From assembly GCF_036038375.1 (NCBI RefSeq), contig NZ_CP107935.1, positions 9,548,001 to 9,612,000 of the forward strand: a stretch of DNA of 64,000 nucleotides, in the 5' to 3' direction. Shown in pieces: positions 45,113 through 52,178 of this stretch (position 1 is its first letter; each line of letters starts with the position of its first letter). The notes beneath the pieces are model-generated. The model saw only the letters and a program-made list of their open reading frames with translations. It did no database searches and had not been told where the DNA came from. A program made the translations under genes and the position numbers. Origin of the DNA: Streptomyces sp. NBC_00414. GTDB taxonomy: Bacteria; Actinomycetota; Actinomycetes; Streptomycetales; Streptomycetaceae.

Positions 45113-46771
45113 ATGTCCCACCCCCAGGCCGCCGACCTCGTCCTCACCGGCGGACCCGTGCACACCGTCGACTCCGCGCGCAGCCGGGCCACCGCCGTGG
45201 CCGTGCGCGGCGGGCGGATCGTCGCCGTCGGCCACCAGGAGGTCCACGAACTCGTCGGGCCCGGCACCGAGGTCGTCGACCTCGCCGGACGGCTGCTGCT
45301 GCCCGGTTTCCAGGACGCCCACGTCCACCCGCTGGGCGCGGGCACCGAACTGGGCCTGTGCCACCTCAACGACACCGTCGACCCGCGGGAGTACCTGCGG
45401 CGGGTGAAGGCCTACGCCGACGGCCACCCGGACGCCGAGTGGATCACCGGCGGCGGCTGGTCCATGGAGGCCTTCCCGGGCGGCACGCCCATCGCCGCGC
45501 TGCTCGACTCCGTCGTCCCCGACCGGCCCGTGTTCCTGCCCAACCGCGACCACCACGGTGTGTGGGTGAACTCCCTCGCCCTGGAACGGGCCGGCATCGA
45601 CGCCCGCACACCTGACCCGGCCGACGGACGCATCGAGCGGGACGCCGACGGCAACCCCACCGGCATGCTCCAGGAAGGCGCCGCGCACCTCGTGGGCCGC
45701 CTGCTGCCCGCCCCCACGCCCGACGAACAACTAGCCGCGCTGCTGCGGGCCCAGGCCGTGCTGCACTCGTACGGCGTCACCGCCTGGCAGGACGCCATCG
45801 TCGGCACGTACGCGAACATGATCGATCCGACGCCCGCCTATCACGCGGCGGCCGACCGCGGTCTGCTCACCGCCCGGGTCGTCGGAGCGCTGTGGTGGGA
45901 CCGGGGGAGGGGCGCCGAGCAGATTCCCGAACTCGTCGCCCGCCGGGCGGAGTCGAGCAGGGGACGGTTCCGCGCCACCAGCGTCAAGGTCATGCAGGAC
46001 GGCATCGCGGAGAACCACACCGCCGCGCTGCTGGGCCCGTACCTCACCCGCTGCGGCTGCGCCTCCGACAACTCCGGCATCAGCTTCGTCGAGCCGGCCG
46101 AGCTGAAGAAGTACGTCACCGAACTCGACGCGCTCGACTTCCAGGTGCACTTCCACGCACTGGGCGACCGGGCGGTCCGTGAGGCCCTGGACGCCGTGGA
46201 GGCGGCCCGCGCGGCCAACGGACGGCGCGACACCCGCCACCACCTCGCACACCTCCAGGTCGTGCACCCCGAGGACGTGCCGCGCTTCCGGGCGCTCGGC
46301 GCGACCGCCAACCTGCAGACGCTGTGGGCCGCCCACGAACCGCAGATGGACGACCTCACCATCCCGTTCCTCGGCCCCGAACGAGCCGCGTGGCAGTACC
46401 CGTTCGGGGACCTCCTGCGTGCGGGGGCGACCCTCGCCGCGGGCAGCGACTGGCCGGTCAGCAGCCCCGACCCACTGGCCGCCATCCATGTCGCCGTCAA
46501 CCGGATCGCCCCGGACGCGCCCGCGGGCACCCCGGCCTTCCTCCCCGGCCAGAAACTCGACCTCGGCGCCGCCCTCGCCGCGTACACCGCGGGCAGCGCC
46601 CACGCCAACCACCTCGACGACGTCACCGGCAGTATCGGCGTGGGCAGGCTGGCCGACCTGGTGGTCCTGGACCGCGACCCCTTCGACGGGCCCCCCGAGG
46701 AGATCGCCGAGACCCGTGTCCTGCAGACCTTCGTCGAGGGCCGCCGGGTGTACGCGGCCGACGACGCGTGA
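45113..46771 (+). CDS. Amidohydrolase family 3 protein (YtcJ-like)
   Basis: A 552-aa metal-dependent hydrolase. The composite beta domain at the start (ADLVLTGGPVHTVD) is followed by the metal-binding DAHVHPLG (about 68-75). Further ligands fit VHFHALGDRA, HHLAHLQVVHP and AAGSDWPVSSPDPL. The family hydrolyses N-acyl or cyclic amide groups, and YtcJ-like members have mostly unknown substrates. The ATG at 45113 has CTGGAG upstream. It is co-directional with the APC permease and likely in the same operon. Confidence 0.88.
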   Translation: MSHPQAADLVLTGGPVHTVDSARSRATAVAVRGGRIVAVGHQEVHELVGPGTEVVDLAGRLLLPGFQDAHVHPLGAGTELGLCHLNDTVDPREYLRRVKAYADGHPDAEWITGGGWSMEAFPGGTPIAALLDSVVPDRPVFLPNRDHHGVWVNSLALERAGIDARTPDPADGRIERDADGNPTGMLQEGAAHLVGRLLPAPTPDEQLAALLRAQAVLHSYGVTAWQDAIVGTYANMIDPTPAYHAAADRGLLTARVVGALWWDRGRGAEQIPELVARRAESSRGRFRATSVKVMQDGIAENHTAALLGPYLTRCGCASDNSGISFVEPAELKKYVTELDALDFQVHFHALGDRAVREALDAVEAARAANGRRDTRHHLAHLQVVHPEDVPRFRALGATANLQTLWAAHEPQMDDLTIPFLGPERAAWQYPFGDLLRAGATLAAGSDWPVSSPDPLAAIHVAVNRIAPDAPAGTPAFLPGQKLDLGAALAAYTAGSAHANHLDDVTGSIGVGRLADLVVLDRDPFDGPPEEIAETRVLQTFVEGRRVYAADDA

Positions 46772-46805
46772 CCTGCGAGGGCGCAGGCCCCAGGGTGCCT
46801 ACCGG

Positions 46806-47279
46806 CTAGCCGAACTGGCCGACCCGGTAGTCCCCGGCGGGCTGCTGGACGATGACGTTCGCCCGGTTGAAGGCGTTGATGAGGGAGATGAGGAACACCA
46901 GTCCTGCCAACTGCCCCTCGTCGTAGTGCTTGGCGGCGTTCCCCCAGGCCTCGTCGGTGACCCCGCCCGCCGCGTCGGCGATACGGGTGCCCTGCTCCGC
47001 CAGTTCCAGCGCGGCACGCTCGGCCTCGGTGAAGACCTTCGCCTCGCGCCAGGCCGCGACCAGGTTGAGCCGGGTCTGGGTCTCCCCGGCCGCGGTGGCC
47101 TCCTTGGTGTGCATGTCGGTGCAGAAACCGCAGCCGTTGATCTGGCTCGCGCGGATCTTCACCAGCTCCTGCGTCAGGGCCGGCAGGCCCGAGTCGGAGA
47201 CGACCTTGCCCGCCGAGGAGAGATGCTTGACGAAGGTGGCCGCGGCCGGGCTGCCCAAGAGGTTCAGACGGGCTTCCAT
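46806..47279 (-). CDS. AhpD-like carboxymuconolactone decarboxylase family protein
   Basis: A 157-aa alkylhydroperoxidase-D-like protein. The redox motif INGCGFCTDMH (C50, C53 and H57) is intact, so peroxidase or thiol-reductase activity is plausible; AhpD members form trimers in the cytoplasm. The ATG at 47277-47279 has GAGGAG six bases upstream. It is convergent with the amidohydrolase gene; a small CCTGCG...CGCAGG hairpin near 46772-46787 lies between them. It follows the RiPP genes in the same direction after 146 bases, but I see no firm link to them. Confidence 0.88.
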   Translation of the reverse strand: MEARLNLLGSPAAATFVKHLSSAGKVVSDSGLPALTQELVKIRASQINGCGFCTDMHTKEATAAGETQTRLNLVAAWREAKVFTEAERAALELAEQGTRIADAAGGVTDEAWGNAAKHYDEGQLAGLVFLISLINAFNRANVIVQQPAGDYRVGQFG

Positions 47280-47425
47280 GATGTGCTCCTCTGTCGTAGT
47301 AGGGAGTTGCACATCCATGACGGGAACGGCCCGCGGAGTGTGACACGGGCAGATGTGACGTGCGTCTCGCGCTCCTCCCGACAGCGCGTTCCTCCCGGCG
47401 GCGCGTTCCTCCGGACGGCAGCCGG

Positions 47426-48118
47426 TCAGACCGCGAACGAGGGCCACGGCCAGCGGCGGACCCGGTACGGCAGCCACCAGGCGAGCCGGCCCGCCCGCCC
47501 GGCCAGGCTCTCGCCGACCAGATGGTCCAGAACCCCGGAGGGCACCTCGTCGGCCGGACAGCCCGCCGACAACCGGTCGACGGCCTCCAGATAGGCCGGG
47601 TCGTCGAGTGTGTACCGGGCCAGCGAGCCCCCGGCACGACGGTCGCGGACCTGGATGAAACCGGGGCCCCTGCGGTAGACGCACTTGCCCACGTAGAAGG
47701 TCGAACGCCACTCCTGCCGGATGTCCTGCGCGTCGTTGCTGTCGTTGCTGTTCTTGATGTCTTTCGTGTCCTGCGCGTCCAGGATCCGACGCGGCGGATG
47801 GAGGTGACTGAACGACCGCCAGATCTCCGGGTCCGCCCCGAGCGCCACGTCCCAGTCGACGACGATGCCCCAGCTGGTGAGTTCCCCCGTCAACAGCATC
47901 GTCGAGACGATCGCACGGGCTCCGGTCGCCCCGGTCAGGTCGGCGGGGCGGTCCAGAGCGACCCGCCGTACCCCCTTGCCGTACAGCGCCGCGGCGGTCT
48001 CGGCCGGGGTGGCGGACTCCGCCACCACCGTCACCACCGGGCTCATCACGGGCAGTTGGAGCACTTCCTCGTCGTGGTCGCGCCAGGTGGTCAGGGCCAG
48101 TGGGGTCGTGGTCGGCAT
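47426..48118 (-). CDS. DUF5825 family protein, RiPP-locus partner
   Basis: A 230-aa soluble protein that I recognise as DUF5825, a family found beside radical-SAM RiPP C-methyltransferases. It has no known catalytic motif; conserved-looking stretches are ESATPAETAAALYGKGVRRV (about 34-53) and WRSTFYVGKCVYRRGPGF (137-154). Residues 114-133 are a low-complexity D/N/Q/K run, encoded by imperfect GTC/TTG-type repeats at about 47722-47780. The ATG at 48116-48118 begins 18 bases after the radical-SAM stop, so the two are co-translated. It may be a scaffold or precursor-recognition subunit; that is inference. Confidence 0.8.
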   Translation of the reverse strand: MPTTTPLALTTWRDHDEEVLQLPVMSPVVTVVAESATPAETAAALYGKGVRRVALDRPADLTGATGARAIVSTMLLTGELTSWGIVVDWDVALGADPEIWRSFSHLHPPRRILDAQDTKDIKNSNDSNDAQDIRQEWRSTFYVGKCVYRRGPGFIQVRDRRAGGSLARYTLDDPAYLEAVDRLSAGCPADEVPSGVLDHLVGESLAGRAGRLAWWLPYRVRRWPWPSFAV

Positions 48119-48136
48119 CGCGCGTACTCCTCTGTG

Positions 48137-50116
48137 TCAGCCCGCGAGACTCGGCTCGGCTTCCGGCCGGGTCTCCGGTTCGGTCTGCGACTCGGTCTGC
48201 GGCTCGGTTTCCGGTTCGGTTTCCGGTTCGTCCTCGGTGGTGCCCTTGCGCCGCGTGTCGAAGATCCGCTCGAAGCGCAGGAGTTCCTGGTTGGTGGCCG
48301 TCGGCACGATGTGCACCCAGTGCCCGTCATCGGTGAAGACCAGGCCGAGCCGTGACCAGTCGCGGAGCAACGCCTCGACCGCCGTCGCGGAGGCGTCCCC
48401 GTCCAGCTTGCGGACCAGCGCGGACACGGTGTGCGGCTGGTCGAGGAGCCGGAACACGGCCATCTCGAAGGGGTCCCGCAGCGTCATCGTGGTCCAGTCG
48501 AAGTCCTTGCGCCGGCTGACCAGGACGATCCGGTCGCCGAGGTCCACCTGGCTGAGCCTGCTCTGGACATGCTCCGCCTGCCAGCGGTCCCCGGCTGCCT
48601 TCAGCACATCACTGGTGGTCTCGTCGATACCGCGGTGCGGACTGGTGAACAGGTAGCCGAACTCCAGCAGCTCGGACTCGGGCAGGTTGTAGTTGCGCCG
48701 GTACTGGGCGTCCGGCTTGAGCGGCTGGAAGCCGAACTCGGGCCGGTCGAAGTTGGGACTGAACCGCTCGGTGACGATCCGGGCCACTCCTTCCATCGGC
48801 GCCAGGTGATGCAGGGCCGGGAACTGCGCCACGAGCGGCAGATAGTCCTCGGGACGCTCGCCCGGGAAGCCGTACAGGTAGTTCCAGGAGACCGACAGGC
48901 CCACCGTCTCCGCGTCCCGCAGCATCCGCACGTTCAGACAGCCCGTGACACCCTTGTCCATCAGCTTCAGCACCCGGCTGCTCAGACTCTCGATGCCCGG
49001 CTGGACGTTGACCAGGCCCGCCCGGTACAGGGTTTCGAGCTGCTCGCGCCGCAGATTCGACTTGATCTCGAACTGCAGCCGCAGGTCGTAGTCGCTCTCG
49101 TGCAGCCTGGGCAGCACGGTCGACAGGTACTTCATGTCGAGGATGTTGTCGACGACGTACATGTCGAGCACCTGGTGGCGTTCGACCTGACGGATCACCT
49201 CGTCGTAGAAGGCGTCCGGGGCCTTGCTGCGGAACTCCATGAACGAGCCGTTGAGCCCGCAGAACGTGCAGTGGTGCTTCTCGCCCCACCAGCAGCCGCG
49301 CGACCCCTCGACCACGAGCTTCGGCTCCACCCAGTCGCGCGCCCCGGACGCCTCCAGGCGTTCGAAGTACCCGTCGTAGTCGGGGGAGACGATGTCGGCC
49401 GGGCGCAGTGGCTTCGTGCTCATGGAGTTGACCCGCACGGTGCCGCCGTCGCGCCTGCACAGCCCCGCGATGCCCGCGAGCGCCCCGGGATCGGGGGTCT
49501 CCTTCGCCAGCTCGCGCAGCAGGGCCGGGAAGGCGTGTTCGCCCTCGCCCCTGACCACGTAGTCGACGAAGTCGAAGTTGCGGTGCAGGGCCGCCCCTTG
49601 GGGCCCGTCGCAGTTCGCGCCGCCGAACACCGTACGCACCCGGGGCGCGGCGAGCTTGATGGCGCGGGCGGTGGCCAGTGACGCGGTGTTCTGCTGGAAG
49701 GTCGTGGTGAACCCGACGACGTCCGGTTCGAGGGCGACGATGCGCCGGGCCAGTTCGGTGACGAACTCCGGCGCGGAACGGTGCAGTTCGATGCTCAGCT
49801 CGCGGTCGCTCTCGGACAGCGGAAGCTGTTCGGTCATCTCCCCGATCCGCCGCTCGGGGTCGTCGTCGGGGTACAGCGCCGAGGAGAAGACCCAGTCGCC
49901 GAGGCCGCTGAAGTAGCTGTCCAGAGCGAGCAGGTTGAACTGCCCCAGGTCGAACTCGCGCCGTTCGATCAGCCAGTCGACGTAGTCGAGGTTGCCGTGG
50001 ACGACGGTCACCTCGCCATCCGGGAAGGTGTCCTGCGCGCTGCGGCGCAGGATGCCCACCGCCAGGGAGGGCACGTCGAGGAGCGCCCAGGGCATGTTGA
50101 CAAGGACGATGTTCAC
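48137..50116 (-). CDS. B12-dependent radical-SAM RiPP C-methyltransferase
   Basis: A 659-aa enzyme of the 'RiPP maturation radical SAM protein 1' family. Residues 1-200 are a cobalamin-binding-type domain (MNIVLVNMPWALLDVPSLAVG, VVGFTTTFQQN, RTVFGGANCDG). The radical-SAM domain has the family's unusual cluster motif GCWWGEKHHCTFCGLNG, with C275, C283 and C286 binding the [4Fe-4S] cluster. Such enzymes methylate unactivated carbons in precursor peptides. The C-terminus (about 626-659) is an acidic E/P/T repeat tail. The GTG at 50114-50116 has GGGAG five bases upstream. It lies between the precursor and DUF5825 genes, and presumably needs SAM and cobalamin. Confidence 0.9.
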   Translation of the reverse strand: MNIVLVNMPWALLDVPSLAVGILRRSAQDTFPDGEVTVVHGNLDYVDWLIERREFDLGQFNLLALDSYFSGLGDWVFSSALYPDDDPERRIGEMTEQLPLSESDRELSIELHRSAPEFVTELARRIVALEPDVVGFTTTFQQNTASLATARAIKLAAPRVRTVFGGANCDGPQGAALHRNFDFVDYVVRGEGEHAFPALLRELAKETPDPGALAGIAGLCRRDGGTVRVNSMSTKPLRPADIVSPDYDGYFERLEASGARDWVEPKLVVEGSRGCWWGEKHHCTFCGLNGSFMEFRSKAPDAFYDEVIRQVERHQVLDMYVVDNILDMKYLSTVLPRLHESDYDLRLQFEIKSNLRREQLETLYRAGLVNVQPGIESLSSRVLKLMDKGVTGCLNVRMLRDAETVGLSVSWNYLYGFPGERPEDYLPLVAQFPALHHLAPMEGVARIVTERFSPNFDRPEFGFQPLKPDAQYRRNYNLPESELLEFGYLFTSPHRGIDETTSDVLKAAGDRWQAEHVQSRLSQVDLGDRIVLVSRRKDFDWTTMTLRDPFEMAVFRLLDQPHTVSALVRKLDGDASATAVEALLRDWSRLGLVFTDDGHWVHIVPTATNQELLRFERIFDTRRKGTTEDEPETEPETEPQTESQTEPETRPEAEPSLAG

Positions 50117-50145
50117 AGTGACTCCCGGATGACCGAAGGCCGTTG

Positions 50146-50203
50146 GATGGTCGGGACGCGATGGTCGGGACGCGATGTGCGGACGGGCCGGCCCGTGGGC
50201 CGG
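50146..50203. repeat. 14-bp tandem duplication and hairpin after precursor gene
   Basis: GATGGTCGGGACGC occurs twice in tandem (50146-50173). Just beyond, CCGGCCC (50188-50194) and GGGCCGG (50197-50203) form a short stem. They lie in the 134-base gap between the precursor and methyltransferase genes and could act as an attenuator that keeps precursor mRNA in excess. Confidence 0.5.
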
Positions 50204-50250
50204 GCGAGGACGGCCGGGACGGCCCGAGGGACGTCCCGGCGTCCGTGATG

Positions 50251-50343
50251 TCACGAGCTGACGATGATGACGACGATCGGCCTGTTGGCCCGCGTCTGGT
50301 TCTTGAGGTCGAGCGGGTCGTTGTGCACGACTGCTTTACGCAC
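50251..50343 (-). CDS. Candidate RiPP precursor peptide, 30 aa
   Basis: This tiny gene reads leftwards from a GTG at 50341-50343 to a TGA at 50251-50253. It has the strongest ribosome site in the region: AGGAGGT seven bases before the start, inside GGAGAGGAGGTG. The peptide has a polar leader (MRKAVVHNDPLDLK at its start) and ends RPIVVIIVSS, where six consecutive beta-branched residues follow a proline at position 22. Location between the S9 peptidase and the radical-SAM C-methyltransferase, together with hairpins on both sides, supports a precursor role. A likely core is the last eight residues after Pro22. It resembles bottromycin precursor logic (Pro followed by Val residues), but that has an N-terminal core, so this is not a homologue. 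It is too short for routine gene callers. Confidence 0.8.
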   Translation of the reverse strand: MRKAVVHNDPLDLKNQTRANRPIVVIIVSS

Positions 50344-50380
50344 GCTGTTCACCTCCTCTCCGAATCGCCTCGGGATGCGG

Positions 50381-50402
50381 CCGCCGGACCGTGGTCCGGC
50401 GG
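50381..50402. terminator. Hairpin between peptidase and precursor genes
   Basis: CCGCCGGACC and GGTCCGGCGG are perfect 10-bp arms with a two-base centre. It lies in the 70-base gap before the precursor gene and could be a partial terminator or RNA-stability element isolating the precursor message. Confidence 0.55.
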
Positions 50403-50413
50403 AGTCGTAGGGT

Positions 50414-52177
50414 TCACATCACCCGGGCGCCGACCCGGCCGCCCGGCTGCGTACCGCCCAACTGCGCGCCGCCCAACCGTGCGCCGAGGAACGACACGAC
50501 GGAGGTGAGCACCGTCGCCTGGTCGTCCATCAGGCGGCTCTCGTGCCCGGTGCGCAGTTCCAGCAGCTCCGGGGCATGACCCCGCGCGCGCAGCGCCTGC
50601 GCGTACCGGACCACCTGCTCGGGCGGGCACTTGACGTCGTTGCCTCCGGCCACCAGCAGCACCGGGGCGCGCACCGCGTCGACGTACGTCATGGGTGAGG
50701 CCTGCGCGTACCGGTCCGGTATCTCGTCGGGTGTGCCGCCGAAGAGCCGGGTGTCCAGGGACCGGAGCGCGGGTGTGCCCGCCCTGAACGCGGCGACGCT
50801 GTCCGCGATGGGATACACCGCCGCCCCCGCCTGCCACAGCTCGGGCCGGGTCCCGAGGGCGAGGAGGGTGAGATAACCGCCCCAGGACCAGCCCGCGAGC
50901 CCGATCCGGGCCGGATCGGCGAGGCCCTCCTGTACGAGGTCGGCGCGGACCGCGGCGAGATCAGCCACCTGGGGCAGCCCCACCCCGGCGTCGTAGGCGT
51001 TGCGCCAGGCGGGCCCGTAGCCCGTCGAACCGCGGTAGTTGACCCGTGCGACCGCGAACCCGGCGGCGCCGAGAAGGATCACGGTGGGGTCGTACGCGTC
51101 CCGGTCCTGCTGGAGCGGGCCACCGTGCACCAGGAACACCGTCGGCCACGGCCCCGGCCCGTCGTCCGGCGCGGTGAAGAGGGTGTGGATCTGACCTCCC
51201 GGTCCGAGGGTCCACCGGTCGCTGAGCGTCAAGGGCAGCTCCACCGGGGGGAGTTCCGGTGTGCCGGGCGGGCGGCGGCCCGACGAGGTCCGCAGCACCG
51301 GTGGCGTCCTGGTGTCCGTCCACACGAGGTGCAGGTCGTTCCCCGGCTGCATACGGGCGTCGAGCACGGTCCCGGTCGGCACGGGCAGCGCGGCACGCTG
51401 CCGGCGGGCGAGGTCCACCAGCGACAGGGAGCTGCGACCCCGGCTGTCCTCCCGGACCAGCACCTGCCCGTCGGGACACCAGGTCGCGGAGATCTCCGAC
51501 TCGAACCGGCACCAGTCGGCCGACCGCAGTCCCTCTTCCGGCGTCCAGGTCCGCAGCACATAGCCGTCGTCGCACTCGGCCGGCAGCAGGAGCAGTGGTG
51601 TGCCGGCGGCCGGCCGGAAGCCCGCCGGCCAGAGCGGACCCGGTAGTTCGGCGACCGTGGCCCCCGAGCGGTCCAGCACACGTACGGCCGACTCCTGCTC
51701 CACCGCCAGCAGCGAACCGTCGGCCGACAGGTCCACCAGCTCACCGCCGCCGCTCGCCGTCAGCAGGGTGTGCACCTCACCGCCCGGCGACCGGAGACGG
51801 ACGGAGAAACCGTGTTCGTCGATCAGTCCGACAGCGGCGGTCCCGTCGGCGGCCATCGCCAACCCCGCGTTCAGCGCGGGCGGCACACCCGGCAACGCCG
51901 GCCGGTCCGCGCCGCCCGCCCACGGCTGGATCCGCCAGCTCCCGCGTCCGGCACGGTCGTCGTCGAACCACCACAGGAACTCGCCGCCCGGATCCACGTC
52001 CGCGACATCCGTGCCGAGTCCCGGCCGGTCGGTCACCGGCCGTGCCGTACCCCGCGCGACGTCCCAGGCCAGGATCTCGCACCGGTCGCCGGCCGAGCCC
52101 ACGAAACACCCCCGGTCCGGGGCGAGTTCGGCGATCGACGGAAGCGTCCCGGGTGCCACGCGCAACTGCATCTCCAC
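50414..52177 (-). CDS. S9 prolyl-oligopeptidase-family peptidase
   Basis: A 587-aa serine peptidase with an N-terminal beta-propeller (about 1-330) and C-terminal alpha/beta-hydrolase domain. The triad is visible as GWSWGGYL (S431), AGGNDVKCP (D514) and RTGHES (H545), with FLVHGGP as oxyanion region. There is no signal peptide, so it acts inside the cell. S9 enzymes commonly cleave after proline or act on small peptides, and the precursor next door has a single Pro just before its hydrophobic end, which makes this the likely leader peptidase (inference). The GTG at 52175-52177 has AAGGAG upstream and starts one base after the MFS stop, so it is coupled. Confidence 0.88.
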   Translation of the reverse strand: MEMQLRVAPGTLPSIAELAPDRGCFVGSAGDRCEILAWDVARGTARPVTDRPGLGTDVADVDPGGEFLWWFDDDRAGRGSWRIQPWAGGADRPALPGVPPALNAGLAMAADGTAAVGLIDEHGFSVRLRSPGGEVHTLLTASGGGELVDLSADGSLLAVEQESAVRVLDRSGATVAELPGPLWPAGFRPAAGTPLLLLPAECDDGYVLRTWTPEEGLRSADWCRFESEISATWCPDGQVLVREDSRGRSSLSLVDLARRQRAALPVPTGTVLDARMQPGNDLHLVWTDTRTPPVLRTSSGRRPPGTPELPPVELPLTLSDRWTLGPGGQIHTLFTAPDDGPGPWPTVFLVHGGPLQQDRDAYDPTVILLGAAGFAVARVNYRGSTGYGPAWRNAYDAGVGLPQVADLAAVRADLVQEGLADPARIGLAGWSWGGYLTLLALGTRPELWQAGAAVYPIADSVAAFRAGTPALRSLDTRLFGGTPDEIPDRYAQASPMTYVDAVRAPVLLVAGGNDVKCPPEQVVRYAQALRARGHAPELLELRTGHESRLMDDQATVLTSVVSFLGARLGGAQLGGTQPGGRVGARVM

Positions 52178-52178
52178 G

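Noticed and set aside
46806..47279. AhpD-like gene as part of the RiPP operon
   Set aside because: It is separated by 146 bases and is a common stress protein; it may be co-transcribed but nothing in the sequence ties it to peptide maturation.
50251..50343. Bottromycin-type cluster
   Set aside because: The precursor has a C-terminal hydrophobic end rather than an N-terminal GPVVVFDC core, and no YcaO or O-methyltransferase genes are present.
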